Shown here: one piece after another, positions 10,377 through 18,944 of the stretch | Layout of the letters: each line of letters begins with the position of its first letter | Numbering within the stretch: position 1 is the stretch's first letter | Assembly: GCF_020700235.1 (NCBI RefSeq) | Contig: NZ_CP085301.1 | Location: 1 to 64,000 of the forward strand | Length of the DNA: 64,000 nucleotides | Direction of reading: 5' to 3' | DNA from: Haladaptatus pallidirubidus | GTDB taxonomy: Archaea; Halobacteriota; Halobacteria; Halobacteriales; Haladaptataceae | Program-made: the position numbers and the translations under genes | Notes under the pieces: model-generated | What the model was told of the DNA's origin: nothing | Database searches by the model: none | The model's input: the letters and a program-made list of their open reading frames with translations, nothing else

Positions 10377-11647
10377 GTGTCCACCTCCGAGAGGAGGGTT
10401 TTCGCACGAATTGCCGGATCGTCGTCTGTTTCGGCGAACTCGCTCGCTTCGAGGTTCGCACCGTAGTCGTCCACCGAGAGATTGCCCCGCACCCGGTACT
10501 CGTGGCCGACGATTTTCTCGCGGATGGTGTCCGCGACGACTTCTTGGTCCATCGCGTCACGGGCCTGTTCGCGGGCCCGTTCGAGGCCGCCGCCGTACAC
10601 CTCTGCGGTGAGTTCGTCGTCTAAAATCGCGGTGACGGTTCCGGTTCCGTCGTCCACGATCGCCTTCACGCGCAGGTCGTCTTCACCGTCCACTTGGCCG
10701 TGGCTTCGGCACTGACCCTTCTGAACCACGCGACCGCACTCGGGGCAGCGCTGGATGAGTCCCGACCCGTCGCGTACGGCGACGATGTTTCCGACGACCT
10801 CCACGTCGAACGCACCGCCGGTTTCGACCGCCTCTCGGACGGACAGTTTGGTCGCAGAGTCGTTCACGTCCACGTCGCGGGCGAGCGGTTCGACCGTCGT
10901 GAACTCCGAGAAGTTGATGGATGGAACGCCCCGGAACTCGCGGACGTAGATGTTGCCAGCGCGAATCGTCGCACCCTCCGCGAGTTCGACGCGCGCCTCC
11001 CAGTCGGTGAATGGGAGGCGCGCCGTCTCGTCGGCGACGACGCCGCTTTTGATTTCGGTTTCGCCGTCGCGTCCGTCGATGACTTTGTCCTCGACTTCGA
11101 GCACTGTCAGTTCGAGCGAGACGCCGCGGTCGCCGGGGCGCACGTCGGCGAGCGACGAGTCGCCGCCGACTTCGTAGGGAACGTCGATGTCGGTTCCCTC
11201 TCGCGCGACGTTGGTACTTTCCCCGAGGTTGAGCTCGGGGTTGCCTTCCCACTCGCGCACACCCGCGTTGCCCGCGGTGATGACTTCGCCGGGCGAGAGG
11301 CTGAAGTCGGTCCACGCCGTGTAGGAGATTTTTTCGGTTTCGTCGGCGAGTTCGCCCTCGAAGATGACCTGTTCGTTGCCCTGATACCGAATCGAGCGTT
11401 TGCCGACGGTGAGCACTTTCGCGGTCACCGTGACGTTGCCCATGTCGGTTGTCACCTCCGCGATGTCGGCGGAGGACGGCTCGGAACTCTCCGTGCTCCC
11501 GTCGCCGTACTTCCGGCGAAGGCTCTGTTTCGCTTCGTTTACCGGCACACTGTACTCGATGAGGTTCTGCAGGTCTGCTTTGACCTCCTCTTTATCGACG
11601 CCGAGGTCGGAGGCAAGCGCCTCGGCATGTTCGTCCACGTTCATCAC
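10373..11647 (-). CDS. rpa1: Replication protein A, multi-OB single-strand-binding protein
   Basis: Single-strand DNA-binding protein for replication and repair. After a short helical N terminus come three OB-fold-like repeats, beginning around VTVTAKVLTVGKRSIRYQG, VSLELTVLEVEDKVIDG and AFDVEVVGNIVAVRDGSG. A zinc-binding insert, CPECGRVV followed by C..H, lies near residue 310. The length of 424 residues fits the haloarchaeal RPA41 type. It is the first gene of rpa1-rpap1-phosphoesterase. Two ATGs open the frame (11647 and 11644). Confidence 0.92.
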   Translation of the reverse strand: MMNVDEHAEALASDLGVDKEEVKADLQNLIEYSVPVNEAKQSLRRKYGDGSTESSEPSSADIAEVTTDMGNVTVTAKVLTVGKRSIRYQGNEQVIFEGELADETEKISYTAWTDFSLSPGEVITAGNAGVREWEGNPELNLGESTNVAREGTDIDVPYEVGGDSSLADVRPGDRGVSLELTVLEVEDKVIDGRDGETEIKSGVVADETARLPFTDWEARVELAEGATIRAGNIYVREFRGVPSINFSEFTTVEPLARDVDVNDSATKLSVREAVETGGAFDVEVVGNIVAVRDGSGLIQRCPECGRVVQKGQCRSHGQVDGEDDLRVKAIVDDGTGTVTAILDDELTAEVYGGGLERAREQARDAMDQEVVADTIREKIVGHEYRVRGNLSVDDYGANLEASEFAETDDDPAIRAKTLLSEVDT

Positions 11648-11668
11648 TCGAAGTTCGGTCGGGATGGA

Positions 11669-13039
11669 TTAAAAGTGTTCGTCGTCGTTCGTTTCCCGCG
11701 ACACTCGAATGGGTAGTTTCGTCTCGATTTTCAGGTTCAGCTCTCGGAGTTCGAAGACGCCCCAGACGAGCAGTGCGAGAACCCCGAGAACCGCCGCGAC
11801 CAGTTCTCCCAGTCCAGCCCACATCGGCAGGACGAACCACATGCCGCTCACGGTCTTTTTCGAAAAGATCGCGTGGACCGAGCGCTCGTAGATGCCGCGG
11901 TCGGCGATGGGTTCGGTTGCCGAGCGAAGTTCGGCCTGCGTCGCGCTCGGCCCTCTCGCGCTCTCGTCCCCGGCTCCGAGTCGTTCGACATCGTAGGGGG
12001 AGTAAATCGGCAGTTCCCAGATTATCTGCCCCTGGCGATTTACTTCCACCACGCGATTCGCGTTGGTGTCCGCGATGAGCGTGTGACCGTTCGGCAGTCG
12101 GTCGGCGTCGCGCGTCCAGACGGTGTCCGAGTCGCTCCACTCCCACGACTGCTTCCACTCGCCGTCTTCGCGCTGGAACTCGACCACGCGGTCGTTCACG
12201 GAGTCGGCGACGACGACCGCCGGGCCGCCGCGCGATTCGGGGATGTAATCCGGATTGTGCTGTTCGTACAGCACGCTGAAGTTGTCCTCCCCGCCGAGCG
12301 TCCACGACTCCATCAAACCGCTCTCGTTCAAGAAGACGACTTGGTCTTGATTCCGGAGGCTGACCATGTAGCGACCGTCCGGCAGGCGCTCCACGTCGTT
12401 CAGGTGCGCCCAATCGACCGGGTACGGCCCGCCCTCCGTTATCGGGAAGTCGTCCTGCGCGTCCCAGCGCCACGACGTGATGTTCGTGGTGGTGTTGACG
12501 ACGTACACCTGGTCTTGGTGGATGTCGCCGACGAGCAGGTTCTCGTCGTCGATTCTGTCCACGTCGTGCCAGTTTGCGCCCCTGTCCTGCGGGATGACCC
12601 GCGAGAAAACGCGCGTTTTTTCGCCGGTCGTGAAGTTCACCCGTTCTACGAACGATAGGGTGCATTTCGCGTCGCACGCCTTTGCTCGGGGGCCGGAAAG
12701 CGGCTTTTCCGCGGTGTACTCCACGGTCATCGACTCGTTCGGAATCGGGTCTACGTCGAAATAACCCGTGTAGGCGTCGTCGTGATATAGTACGGTTCCG
12801 TTCCGCGCAAAGGCGACGAGGGCGGATTCTTCTCCGTCCATTCCGTGCCCCGCGACGACGGTGATACCCGAGGTTTGCGGTGCGACCGATTCGCGCTGGT
12901 CGAGCGGCACGTTCGACTGGTCGTGATACTCGCCGACCGAATTTCGAACCGGGGAAGTGGCGTAGGCGTACCCCACCGTCGCCGAACAGAGGAGGATGAG
13001 CGCGGCGAAAAACGCTCGATACATTTTCGGGGAAACCAT
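11669..13039 (-). CDS. Arylsulfotransferase-family (ASST) membrane-anchored propeller protein
   Basis: A protein of the arylsulfotransferase (ASST)/beta-propeller family. An N-terminal membrane segment (FFAALILLCSATVGYAY) is followed by an extracellular six-bladed-propeller-like region with repeated W-D-V-DRLPNG and HLNDVERLPDG motifs. A C-terminal transmembrane helix (ELVAAVLGVLALLVWGVF) and a charged tail complete it. ATGs at 13039 and 13024 both precede the first membrane segment; upstream codons are only the antisense of the reductase gene. Family members either transfer sulfate between phenols or are uncharacterised; the catalytic His of true ASST was not traced, so the function is open. 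Confidence 0.82.
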   Translation of the reverse strand: MVSPKMYRAFFAALILLCSATVGYAYATSPVRNSVGEYHDQSNVPLDQRESVAPQTSGITVVAGHGMDGEESALVAFARNGTVLYHDDAYTGYFDVDPIPNESMTVEYTAEKPLSGPRAKACDAKCTLSFVERVNFTTGEKTRVFSRVIPQDRGANWHDVDRIDDENLLVGDIHQDQVYVVNTTTNITSWRWDAQDDFPITEGGPYPVDWAHLNDVERLPDGRYMVSLRNQDQVVFLNESGLMESWTLGGEDNFSVLYEQHNPDYIPESRGGPAVVVADSVNDRVVEFQREDGEWKQSWEWSDSDTVWTRDADRLPNGHTLIADTNANRVVEVNRQGQIIWELPIYSPYDVERLGAGDESARGPSATQAELRSATEPIADRGIYERSVHAIFSKKTVSGMWFVLPMWAGLGELVAAVLGVLALLVWGVFELRELNLKIETKLPIRVSRETNDDEHF

Positions 13040-13121
13040 TATTCCATTCGTTCGAGGGAAAGTGCATAAAGTTCCTGATAGCATCGAAAGTCGTTTTCGC
13101 GCGGGCCGCCAATTCGGAGAT

Positions 13122-13754
13122 ATGCACGTGGTCGTCAACGCCGCGATGAGCGCCGACGGAAAACTTTCCTCGCGACGACGCGAACAGGTCGCAATCAGCG
13201 GGGCAGACGATTTCGACCGGATGGACGACCTTCGAATCGAAAGCGACGCGATCGCCGTCGGCGTCGGAACCGTCCTCGCGGACGACCCATCGCTCACCGC
13301 CGACGGCGGGGCGAATCCGCTCCGAATCGTCGCGGATTCACGCGCCCGGACGCCGACGGACGCCCGAGTACTGGACGACCGTGCCGAAACCCTCATCTTC
13401 GTTTCTGAGGGGGCACCAAATGAGCGAGTCGAAAATCTCGGAAATGCGGGTGCAGACGTGGTCGTCGCGGGCGACGACCGCGTCTCGCTCGAAGTCGCCT
13501 TCTCGGAGCTCGAAAAACGAGGAATCGAACGGGTGATGGTCGAGGGCGGCGGCGAACTCATCTTCTCTCTGTTCGCTGCCGGACTGGTGGACGAACTGCG
13601 ACTGTACGTCGGGTCGATGATAATCGGCGGGCGCGATGCGCCGACACTGGCGGACGGCGAGGGATTCGTCGCGCGCGAGCAATTTTCAAATCTCGAACTA
13701 ACGGGCGTTGAGCGAATCGACGACGGAGTTTTGCTCCGCTACTCGGTGTCGTAG
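13122..13754 (+). CDS. 2,5-diamino-6-ribosylamino-pyrimidinone 5'-phosphate reductase (RibD C-terminal domain)
   Basis: Riboflavin/F420-pathway reductase of the RibD C-terminal (dihydrofolate-reductase-like) fold. It reduces the ribosyl side chain using NADPH. MHVVVNAAMSADGKLS, then SGADDFDRMDDLRIESDAIAVGVGTVLADDPSL, and VMVEGGGELIFSLF are hallmark stretches. The length of 210 residues is normal for the archaeal stand-alone enzyme. The ATG at 13122 is chosen because the conserved strand begins there. It is divergent from the ASST gene with an 82-bp spacer. Confidence 0.93.
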   Translation: MHVVVNAAMSADGKLSSRRREQVAISGADDFDRMDDLRIESDAIAVGVGTVLADDPSLTADGGANPLRIVADSRARTPTDARVLDDRAETLIFVSEGAPNERVENLGNAGADVVVAGDDRVSLEVAFSELEKRGIERVMVEGGGELIFSLFAAGLVDELRLYVGSMIIGGRDAPTLADGEGFVAREQFSNLELTGVERIDDGVLLRYSVS

Positions 13755-13780
13755 TTCGAAAAATGTGAAATTCGGTTTGT

Positions 13781-13879
13781 TCAGTAGTCGGTATCGATTG
13801 GAGTGTCGTTGCCGCCGCGAACGCGGTATGCGATTGCCAGTATCGAAGCGAGGACGAGAACTGTGAGTATTCGTTTCAT
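13781..13879 (-). CDS. 32-residue single-span membrane peptide
   Basis: Very short ORF: MKRILTVLVLASILAIAY forms one hydrophobic helix, followed by a short polar tail ending TDTDY. It has its own strong TATA-like element at 13925-13932, about 45 bp upstream of the ATG, and three phased repeats over the presumed transcription start, which argue for real expression. No family is recognised. Confidence 0.5.
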   Translation of the reverse strand: MKRILTVLVLASILAIAYRVRGGNDTPIDTDY

Positions 13880-13885
13880 ACGTTT

Positions 13886-13932
13886 TCCCGGTAAATCCCG
13901 GTAGAAAACTCTATTTCCCGGAAATATATAAA
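13886..13932 (-). promoter_or_regulatory. Promoter with three helically phased TCCCGG repeats
   Basis: On the minus strand a TTTATATA box (13925-13932) precedes the 32-residue ORF. Between it and the ATG are three TCCCGG copies at 13886, 13896 and 13916, that is at 10-bp steps. The copy nearest the TATA box is the palindrome TTTCCCGGAAA. This looks like an operator overlapping the transcription start. Confidence 0.5.
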
Positions 13933-13959
13933 TCTTCTACTGTTCTGTCACTACCGCCT

Positions 13960-14994
13960 TCAGACCCACCCCTCGCGAACGAGTAGTTCGCCGTTCAGGA
14001 GGCTCGCCCCGGCGGCCCCGCGAATCGTATTGTGAGCCAGACAGTTGTACTGCAGTCCGCTCGGTGTATTCTGTAGACCGCCGACCGCGATTTGCATGCC
14101 GCCGCCGAGCGTTCGGTCGAGTCGCGGTTGCGGACGGTCGGGATTCTCGAACACTTCGATGAGGGGGTCGGGCGCGCTCGGAAGGTCGAGCGTCGGCGCG
14201 TCCGCGAACGCGCCGCGCGCGTCATCCGTGTCGATATCCTTCCTCGTCTCTGCCCAGACGTTCTCTAAGTGACCGTCGAGGGTAGGTACGCGGTTGCAGG
14301 AGGCCGAGACATTCACGTCGTGGTGGTCGATTTCGGTTCCGTCGAACGAGCCGAGGAGTTTCCGCGATTCGGTTTCCATCTTCAACTCCTCCCCGCCGAT
14401 GTGCGGGATGACGTTGTCGATGATTTCCATCGAGGTGACGCCGTCGTAGCCCGCGCCGGAGACGGCCTGCAGGGTGGAGACGTGAACCGTCTCCAATCCG
14501 AATCGGTCGAGCGCGGCCAGCGTCGGTACCATCGTGATGGTCGAACAGTTCGGATTTTTCACGAGCGCGCCGTCCCAGCCTCGTTCGTCCTGCTGAACTT
14601 CGAGGAGGTCTAAATGCTCGCCGTTGACCTCCGGGATGACCAGCGGAACGTCGTCCGCCATTCGGGAGTTCGAGGAGTTCGAGGAGACGACGTACCCCGC
14701 CTCGGTGAATCGCGGTTCGACGACCTCCGCGACGCCCGACGGAAGCGACGAGAACAGTAAATCCACGTCGTCCGGCACCGCTTGCGGGTCGGTTTCGCGC
14801 ACTTCGATGTCGCCGACCCAGTCCGGAATCGGAGAATCGACGCGCCACTTCGCGGCTTCGCGGTATGATTTCCCCGCGCTGTCGTCGCTCGCCGTAATCG
14901 CTACCAGTTCGAAATCGGAGTGGCCGTCCAGGAGTTGAATGAACCGCTGTCCGACCGCTCCGGTGCCGCCGAGAATTCCAACGTTGACACTCAT
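13960..14994 (-). CDS. asd: Aspartate-semialdehyde dehydrogenase
   Basis: NADP-dependent enzyme that converts aspartyl phosphate to aspartate semialdehyde for lysine, threonine and methionine synthesis. The Rossmann start VGILGGTGAVGQRF, the catalytic Cys150 in NPNCST and the later SGAGYDGV and GEELKMETE segments are all present. The length of 344 residues is typical of the archaeal class. The ATG at 14994 lies directly before the nucleotide-binding strand. It is upstream of nothing on its strand except the 32-residue ORF, so it is probably monocistronic. Confidence 0.95.
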   Translation of the reverse strand: MSVNVGILGGTGAVGQRFIQLLDGHSDFELVAITASDDSAGKSYREAAKWRVDSPIPDWVGDIEVRETDPQAVPDDVDLLFSSLPSGVAEVVEPRFTEAGYVVSSNSSNSRMADDVPLVIPEVNGEHLDLLEVQQDERGWDGALVKNPNCSTITMVPTLAALDRFGLETVHVSTLQAVSGAGYDGVTSMEIIDNVIPHIGGEELKMETESRKLLGSFDGTEIDHHDVNVSASCNRVPTLDGHLENVWAETRKDIDTDDARGAFADAPTLDLPSAPDPLIEVFENPDRPQPRLDRTLGGGMQIAVGGLQNTPSGLQYNCLAHNTIRGAAGASLLNGELLVREGWV

Positions 14995-15061
14995 GTGCGA
15001 GTGGGTTGCAAGAGGATTCGCAAGTAGCTTTCGACGGCGTCGGTGCTTGCCGCGGAAACGA

Positions 15062-15238
15062 TTATTCTTTCTTCCGGGTGACGTAGCCAGCGATTCGGTT
15101 CCGGACGCCTTTCGAACCGATGTTGGTCAGCTTTTCGACGCTGTCCTTGTTCTGGTCGAAATCCTTCGTGAACGCGTTCGGGTATCGCTCCAACAGGATG
15201 GTTCCCGTCTTCTTGACGTAGTCGGGTTTGATTGCCAT
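15062..15238 (-). CDS. rps17e: Small-subunit ribosomal protein S17e
   Basis: Archaeal/eukaryal small-subunit ribosomal protein. MAIKPDYVKKTGTILLERYP and the rest of the 58-residue chain (NRIAGYVTRKK end) match the family. The start at 15238 is set by this conserved N terminus; the longer upstream frame is not coding. It sits between asd and acylphosphatase on the same strand. Confidence 0.95.
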   Translation of the reverse strand: MAIKPDYVKKTGTILLERYPNAFTKDFDQNKDSVEKLTNIGSKGVRNRIAGYVTRKKE

Positions 15239-15323
15239 GCCGAACTGTTGCCGAGGGCGGGTCTTAAAAGCATTCGTTCGCGCCCGCCGAACGTGAATTT
15301 CCGTCCGGCGAGCGCATCCCGAC

Positions 15324-15602
15324 TTACCGCCGAATTCGAAAGCCGTCTTCACCTTCCGGGTCGCCGTACTCCACTTCCACGTCGTCCACGTCGGCGGCGG
15401 GGCTTCCCGTGTGGCACCATTTCACCATCTCGTTTACGGCCGATTCCGGCCCTTCGAAAACGGCCTCGACGCGCCCGTCCGAGAGGTTTTGTACCCAGCC
15501 ATCGACGCCCTGCTCCTGTGCCGTGTCGCGGGTGTTCGCTCGGTAGTAGACGCCCTGTACGGTTCCGGAGACGAAGACGTGCGCGCGAGTTCGGTCTGTC
15601 AT
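15324..15602 (-). CDS. acyP: Acylphosphatase
   Basis: Small (92-residue) enzyme that hydrolyses acyl phosphates. The signature VFVSGTVQGVYYRANT contains the catalytic Arg, and the catalytic Asn falls in GWVQNLSDGRVEA. The start at 15602 (MTDRTRAHVFV) gives the usual length; an alternative ATG lies 33 bp upstream. Cytosolic, stand-alone. Confidence 0.93.
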   Translation of the reverse strand: MTDRTRAHVFVSGTVQGVYYRANTRDTAQEQGVDGWVQNLSDGRVEAVFEGPESAVNEMVKWCHTGSPAADVDDVEVEYGDPEGEDGFRIRR

Positions 15603-15661
15603 GTGAGTATCCGGTTGTTCTCCTTCACGCGACAAAATTTGTGGGGCCGGTTTTCGGGTCG

Positions 15662-15835
15662 TTACTCCCCGTCACTGCGTTCGTAGGTTAGATGCGTGAC
15701 TGCGGTTCGAACTTCGTTTTTCGACAGTCCGAGTTCCCAGTAAACGAACGTTCGGAGGGCGAGTAGCGCGCCGATACTTGACGCGAGGACGAGAGCGAGA
15801 AAGCCGAGTCCGAACGCGAGGAGGCCAGTAGCCAT
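15662..15835 (-). CDS. Small membrane protein, haloarchaeal
   Basis: A 57-residue protein with one long hydrophobic helix (LLAFGLGFLALVLASSIGAL) and a polar, helical C terminus ending LTYERSDGE. The start is set at MATGLL (15835), since upstream codons lack hydrophobic pattern. Family not recognised; it lies between ogg and the acylphosphatase gene on the same strand. Confidence 0.7.
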   Translation of the reverse strand: MATGLLAFGLGFLALVLASSIGALLALRTFVYWELGLSKNEVRTAVTHLTYERSDGE

Positions 15836-15901
15836 GCGTCCCTTCCGGAAGGTGAACGAATATATCTTTCGACAATCTGGCATCTCCGCGAAGATGAACG
15901 T

Positions 15902-16783
15902 TCAGCTTCGCAAGTGATGAAACACGTAGGTTTGTGCGTAGCCCGCGTACTCGCCGCCGAACTGCTCCCGAATCGCACGCGAGGTTTTCGCGTACGACCC
16001 TCGCTCGCAGTGCGGATAATGTTCCTCGATGGCGCTCTGAATCCACGTATCGAGCGGAACCGCCTCCAGATAATCCAGCGAAAAGAGCAGAACGCAGTCC
16101 GCCACCTTATCGCCGACGCCGACGAACACCTGCACGGCGTCGCGGGCGTCCTCGTACTCTTTCCCTCGAACGTCCTCCGCGGAGGCCGCACCCGAGGCGA
16201 TGAGTTCCGCCGTCTTTCGGACGTAGGGTGCGCGATAGCCCAAATTCAACCCGCGCAGATCGTCCTCCGTCGCGGTCGCTAACTGCTCGGGCGTCGGGAA
16301 TTGGTGATAGATTCTTCCGTCGAACTCGATTTCGTCGCCGAACTCGCGCGCGAGCGCGGTCTGCATCCCGTAAATCCGCCCGACGCGCATCTGCGCCGAA
16401 CAGATGAACGAGATGAGACAGGGAAAAAACGGGTCGCGGACGATTCGCATTCCGCGGTACTCCTCGTAGGCCGATTCGACGAGCGGGTCGTCCGGGGTCG
16501 ATTCCACGATGGCGTCCAAATCGTCGTCGAGGCGGAGCAGGTCGAACAGCAGCGGTTCGGCGTCGGTCGTCGCCTGCCATTCGATTTGTCCATCCCGTTG
16601 GCGGGCGCGGACGACTTCTTCCTCGACGACGGTGTAGTACCACGCCGACTCGCCGTAGGCGTGCGTCGTCTCGTACATTTTTCCATCCTCGCGCCGCCAG
16701 AGGTAGCTCTGACCGCTTTCGACGGTCGATTGCAGGTCGAACCCACCCGGCAAGGACGCGACGGGTATCGAACCGGTTTCCAT
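15902..16783 (-). CDS. ogg: 8-oxoguanine DNA glycosylase/AP lyase, HhH-GPD family
   Basis: Base-excision repair enzyme that removes 8-oxoguanine. An N-terminal OGG domain (SGQSYLWRRE) is followed by the helix-hairpin-helix-GPD core: GVGDKVADCVLLFSL with catalytic Lys226, and the conserved Asp245 in PLDTW. The length of 293 residues matches the Ogg1-like group rather than short archaeal AGOG. The start METGSIPV at 16783 avoids a non-coding extension that overlaps the dipeptidase gene. Confidence 0.93.
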   Translation of the reverse strand: METGSIPVASLPGGFDLQSTVESGQSYLWRREDGKMYETTHAYGESAWYYTVVEEEVVRARQRDGQIEWQATTDAEPLLFDLLRLDDDLDAIVESTPDDPLVESAYEEYRGMRIVRDPFFPCLISFICSAQMRVGRIYGMQTALAREFGDEIEFDGRIYHQFPTPEQLATATEDDLRGLNLGYRAPYVRKTAELIASGAASAEDVRGKEYEDARDAVQVFVGVGDKVADCVLLFSLDYLEAVPLDTWIQSAIEEHYPHCERGSYAKTSRAIREQFGGEYAGYAQTYVFHHLRS

Positions 16784-16847
16784 TGCCGAGGGATTAGAGC
16801 GAGCAAGAGCAAATCTTTCGATTCGCGGATTGGGTTTTGATGCTGTC

Positions 16848-17912
16848 TCACCATGTCTCGGCGAGGACACGCCGCCAGTTCTCGCGCGCGACGTTTTCGA
16901 TATCGCTGTCGCTAAATCCGCGCTCTCGAAGTCGCGTCAAAATTTCGGTGAGCCCGGTTACGTTGCCGATTTCATCCGGAATCCTCGCGCCGTCGAAATC
17001 CGAGCCAAACACGACGTGTTCGACGCCGACGAACTCCGCGACGTGTTCGACGTGGTCAACGACGGTTTCCACGGCGACTTCGGCGTTCGGGTCGGGGTCG
17101 TCGGCCAGTCCCGGTTCGTGGAACGAGATTCCGACGACACCCCCGGAGTCGGCGACTGCGGCGAGTTGCTCGTCAGTCAGATTCCGCGAATGGGGACAGA
17201 GTTCGTGAGCGCCGGAGTGCGAAACGACGAGGGGCGCGTCGGTCGAATCAGCAACGTCCCAGAAGCCCTGTTCGGTCATGTGCGCACAATCAATCACGAT
17301 TCCCCGCTCTTCACAGGCTCGGACGAGGTCGCGTCCCTCGTCCGTGAGTCCGGAGCCGGTGTCCGGACTCCCGGGATAGCGCGACTGTACGCCCTCACCG
17401 AAGGCGTTCGGGCGACTCCAGACCAGGCCGATTGATCGAACCCCCGCAGAGTAGAGAAAATCGAGATTGGCGAGGTCGGGCGCGACTCCCGCCGCACCTT
17501 CGAGGTGCGGAATCGCGCCGAGGGTATCCGACTCGAGACAGGAATCGAGGTCGGAAAGCGTGCGAATCACGCGAAAATCATCGACATCGTACGCGAGTCG
17601 GGCGAGGAGTTCGAGGGTTCGGTACGTGACCTCCCGCGCGTGGTCGTGGGAAACGGCGTCGGGAAGCGGATGTTCGTAGCCGTCTGCCGTGGAAACGAGG
17701 TCGTGTTCCTCATCGCTCAAGACGAACACGGCGAAAAATCCCGCACCGAGTCCCGCTTCGCCTGCGGACGGGCGGTCGATATGGGTGGCCTGGGTTCCGT
17801 TTTCGAACGCCGATATCGGCGAGTCCGCGTCGAGCAGTCGCAAAAGCGTGTCGTTGTGGCCGTCGATAATCGGCGCGTCGGTCATTGCAGGAGGTGTGTC
17901 CGAGCGTGACAT
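16848..17912 (-). CDS. Membrane dipeptidase (peptidase M19 family)
   Basis: Zinc dipeptidase of family M19 (renal dipeptidase-like), an amidohydrolase barrel. The metal ligands are visible: HxD in IDGHND near residue 19, Glu in PHLEGA, His in VVSHSGAHE, and Asp in FGSDFDG. The length of 354 residues is standard and no signal peptide is seen, so it is likely cytosolic. A second ATG (MTDAPII, 17885) is an alternative start. It is divergent from the DUF555 gene across a 78-bp promoter gap. Confidence 0.93.
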   Translation of the reverse strand: MSRSDTPPAMTDAPIIDGHNDTLLRLLDADSPISAFENGTQATHIDRPSAGEAGLGAGFFAVFVLSDEEHDLVSTADGYEHPLPDAVSHDHAREVTYRTLELLARLAYDVDDFRVIRTLSDLDSCLESDTLGAIPHLEGAAGVAPDLANLDFLYSAGVRSIGLVWSRPNAFGEGVQSRYPGSPDTGSGLTDEGRDLVRACEERGIVIDCAHMTEQGFWDVADSTDAPLVVSHSGAHELCPHSRNLTDEQLAAVADSGGVVGISFHEPGLADDPDPNAEVAVETVVDHVEHVAEFVGVEHVVFGSDFDGARIPDEIGNVTGLTEILTRLRERGFSDSDIENVARENWRRVLAETW

Positions 17913-17990
17913 AAGTTGTGGTGTGTCGTCTCAATGTTTCTAAATAGGGCGAAAATTCATACTACTGGCTGTGTAACTGTCTTTGGGATC

Positions 17991-18443
17991 ATGAATTGCA
18001 GAGTTGTCGTCGAAGCCGCGATCCCGGTGTACGACGTTTCGACGCCGGACGAGGCGGTGCGAATCGCCATTTCGAAAACTGGCGAGCTGTTGAATCCGGA
18101 TTTGAACTACGTCGAAATTAACATGGGTGAGCGAACCTCCCCATCCGGTGAGGAACTCCCACCGGCCTTCATCGCCGCGGACGAGGCGCTCGTCGCGTTG
18201 GAACTGGAGATGACGGTGTTCAACGTCGAACGGGAAGAACACGCCTCGCGCATCGCTCGCAAGGAAATCGGTCAACGGCTGGAGAACATCCCGCTCACGG
18301 TTCTCGATGTCAAAGTCCTCGAAGACGAAGACGACGAGGACGAGGACGAAGCGGAAGCCGAAGCCGAAGCCAGCGACGCCGAAAAGGAGGACGAAAGCGA
18401 TGAGGACGACGTCCTGCCGGAGTTCGAAGACCTCATCGAATAG
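17991..18443 (+). CDS. DUF555/UPF0212 family protein
   Basis: Archaeal conserved protein of unknown function. The body MNCRVVVEAAIPVYDVSTPD...NPDLNYVEINMG is characteristic of the DUF555 family. A highly acidic tail (residues 108-145, rich in Glu and Asp) is a haloarchaeal addition. The start at 17991 is given by the conserved MNCRVVVEA; a weak A/T-rich box lies 45-55 bp upstream. Length 150 residues. Confidence 0.88.
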   Translation: MNCRVVVEAAIPVYDVSTPDEAVRIAISKTGELLNPDLNYVEINMGERTSPSGEELPPAFIAADEALVALELEMTVFNVEREEHASRIARKEIGQRLENIPLTVLDVKVLEDEDDEDEDEAEAEAEASDAEKEDESDEDDVLPEFEDLIE

Positions 18444-18726
18444 GCACGTCGATTCGCACAGGTACACCGGTTTGTAGTCGGATTCGGGACGCCCGCGTCT
18501 CCCGAGAGGTTTGTAGGTCGATATTCCGTTTTGCCGGGCGCAGGCCACAGGCGAAAATCGTAGTCAGTACTGTCTCGTAACCGCATCTAAAACGGAGCTT
18601 GTATCCAATCTCTACACACCAACATGTCGAATACGACCACAAAAGATGGAACTATTCTCTGTCGCTTTCAGATCCGAAGTTGCAGGGGTCACAAACAATA
18701 ACCCGGAGGACGACAAACTACCGGGC

Positions 18727-18936
18727 ATGACGGATTACACGACGGTTTCCATTCCGAAGGATCTCGCCGACCGAATCGAGGTGACTATCGAGGGAACGAG
18801 TTTTTCCAGCACGAGCGATCTCGTTCGGTTCCTCTTGCGGAGTATCGTCATTCAACATCAGCAACAGGGAAAACTGACGGAATCGGAGTTCACCGAAATC
18901 ACCGACCAACTGCGCGAATTAGGGTATCTGGAGTAG
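18727..18936 (+). CDS. Ribbon-helix-helix (CopG-type) DNA-binding protein
   Basis: A 69-residue regulator. The N-terminal strand YTTVSIPKDLADRIE and the following two helices (SSTSDLVRFLLRSIV) form a ribbon-helix-helix fold that binds DNA as a dimer. The C-terminal helix (LTESEFTEITDQLRELGYLE) is shared among haloarchaeal members. The ATG at 18727 precedes the DNA-binding strand directly; the in-frame extension from 18646 looks random. Its target is unknown; it is convergent with the next gene. Confidence 0.88.
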   Translation: MTDYTTVSIPKDLADRIEVTIEGTSFSSTSDLVRFLLRSIVIQHQQQGKLTESEFTEITDQLRELGYLE

Positions 18937-18944
18937 GAACACGG

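Noticed and set aside
13040-13561. N-terminal extension of the ASST-like gene
   Set aside because: It is the antisense of the reductase gene; the membrane segment begins only at 13039/13024.
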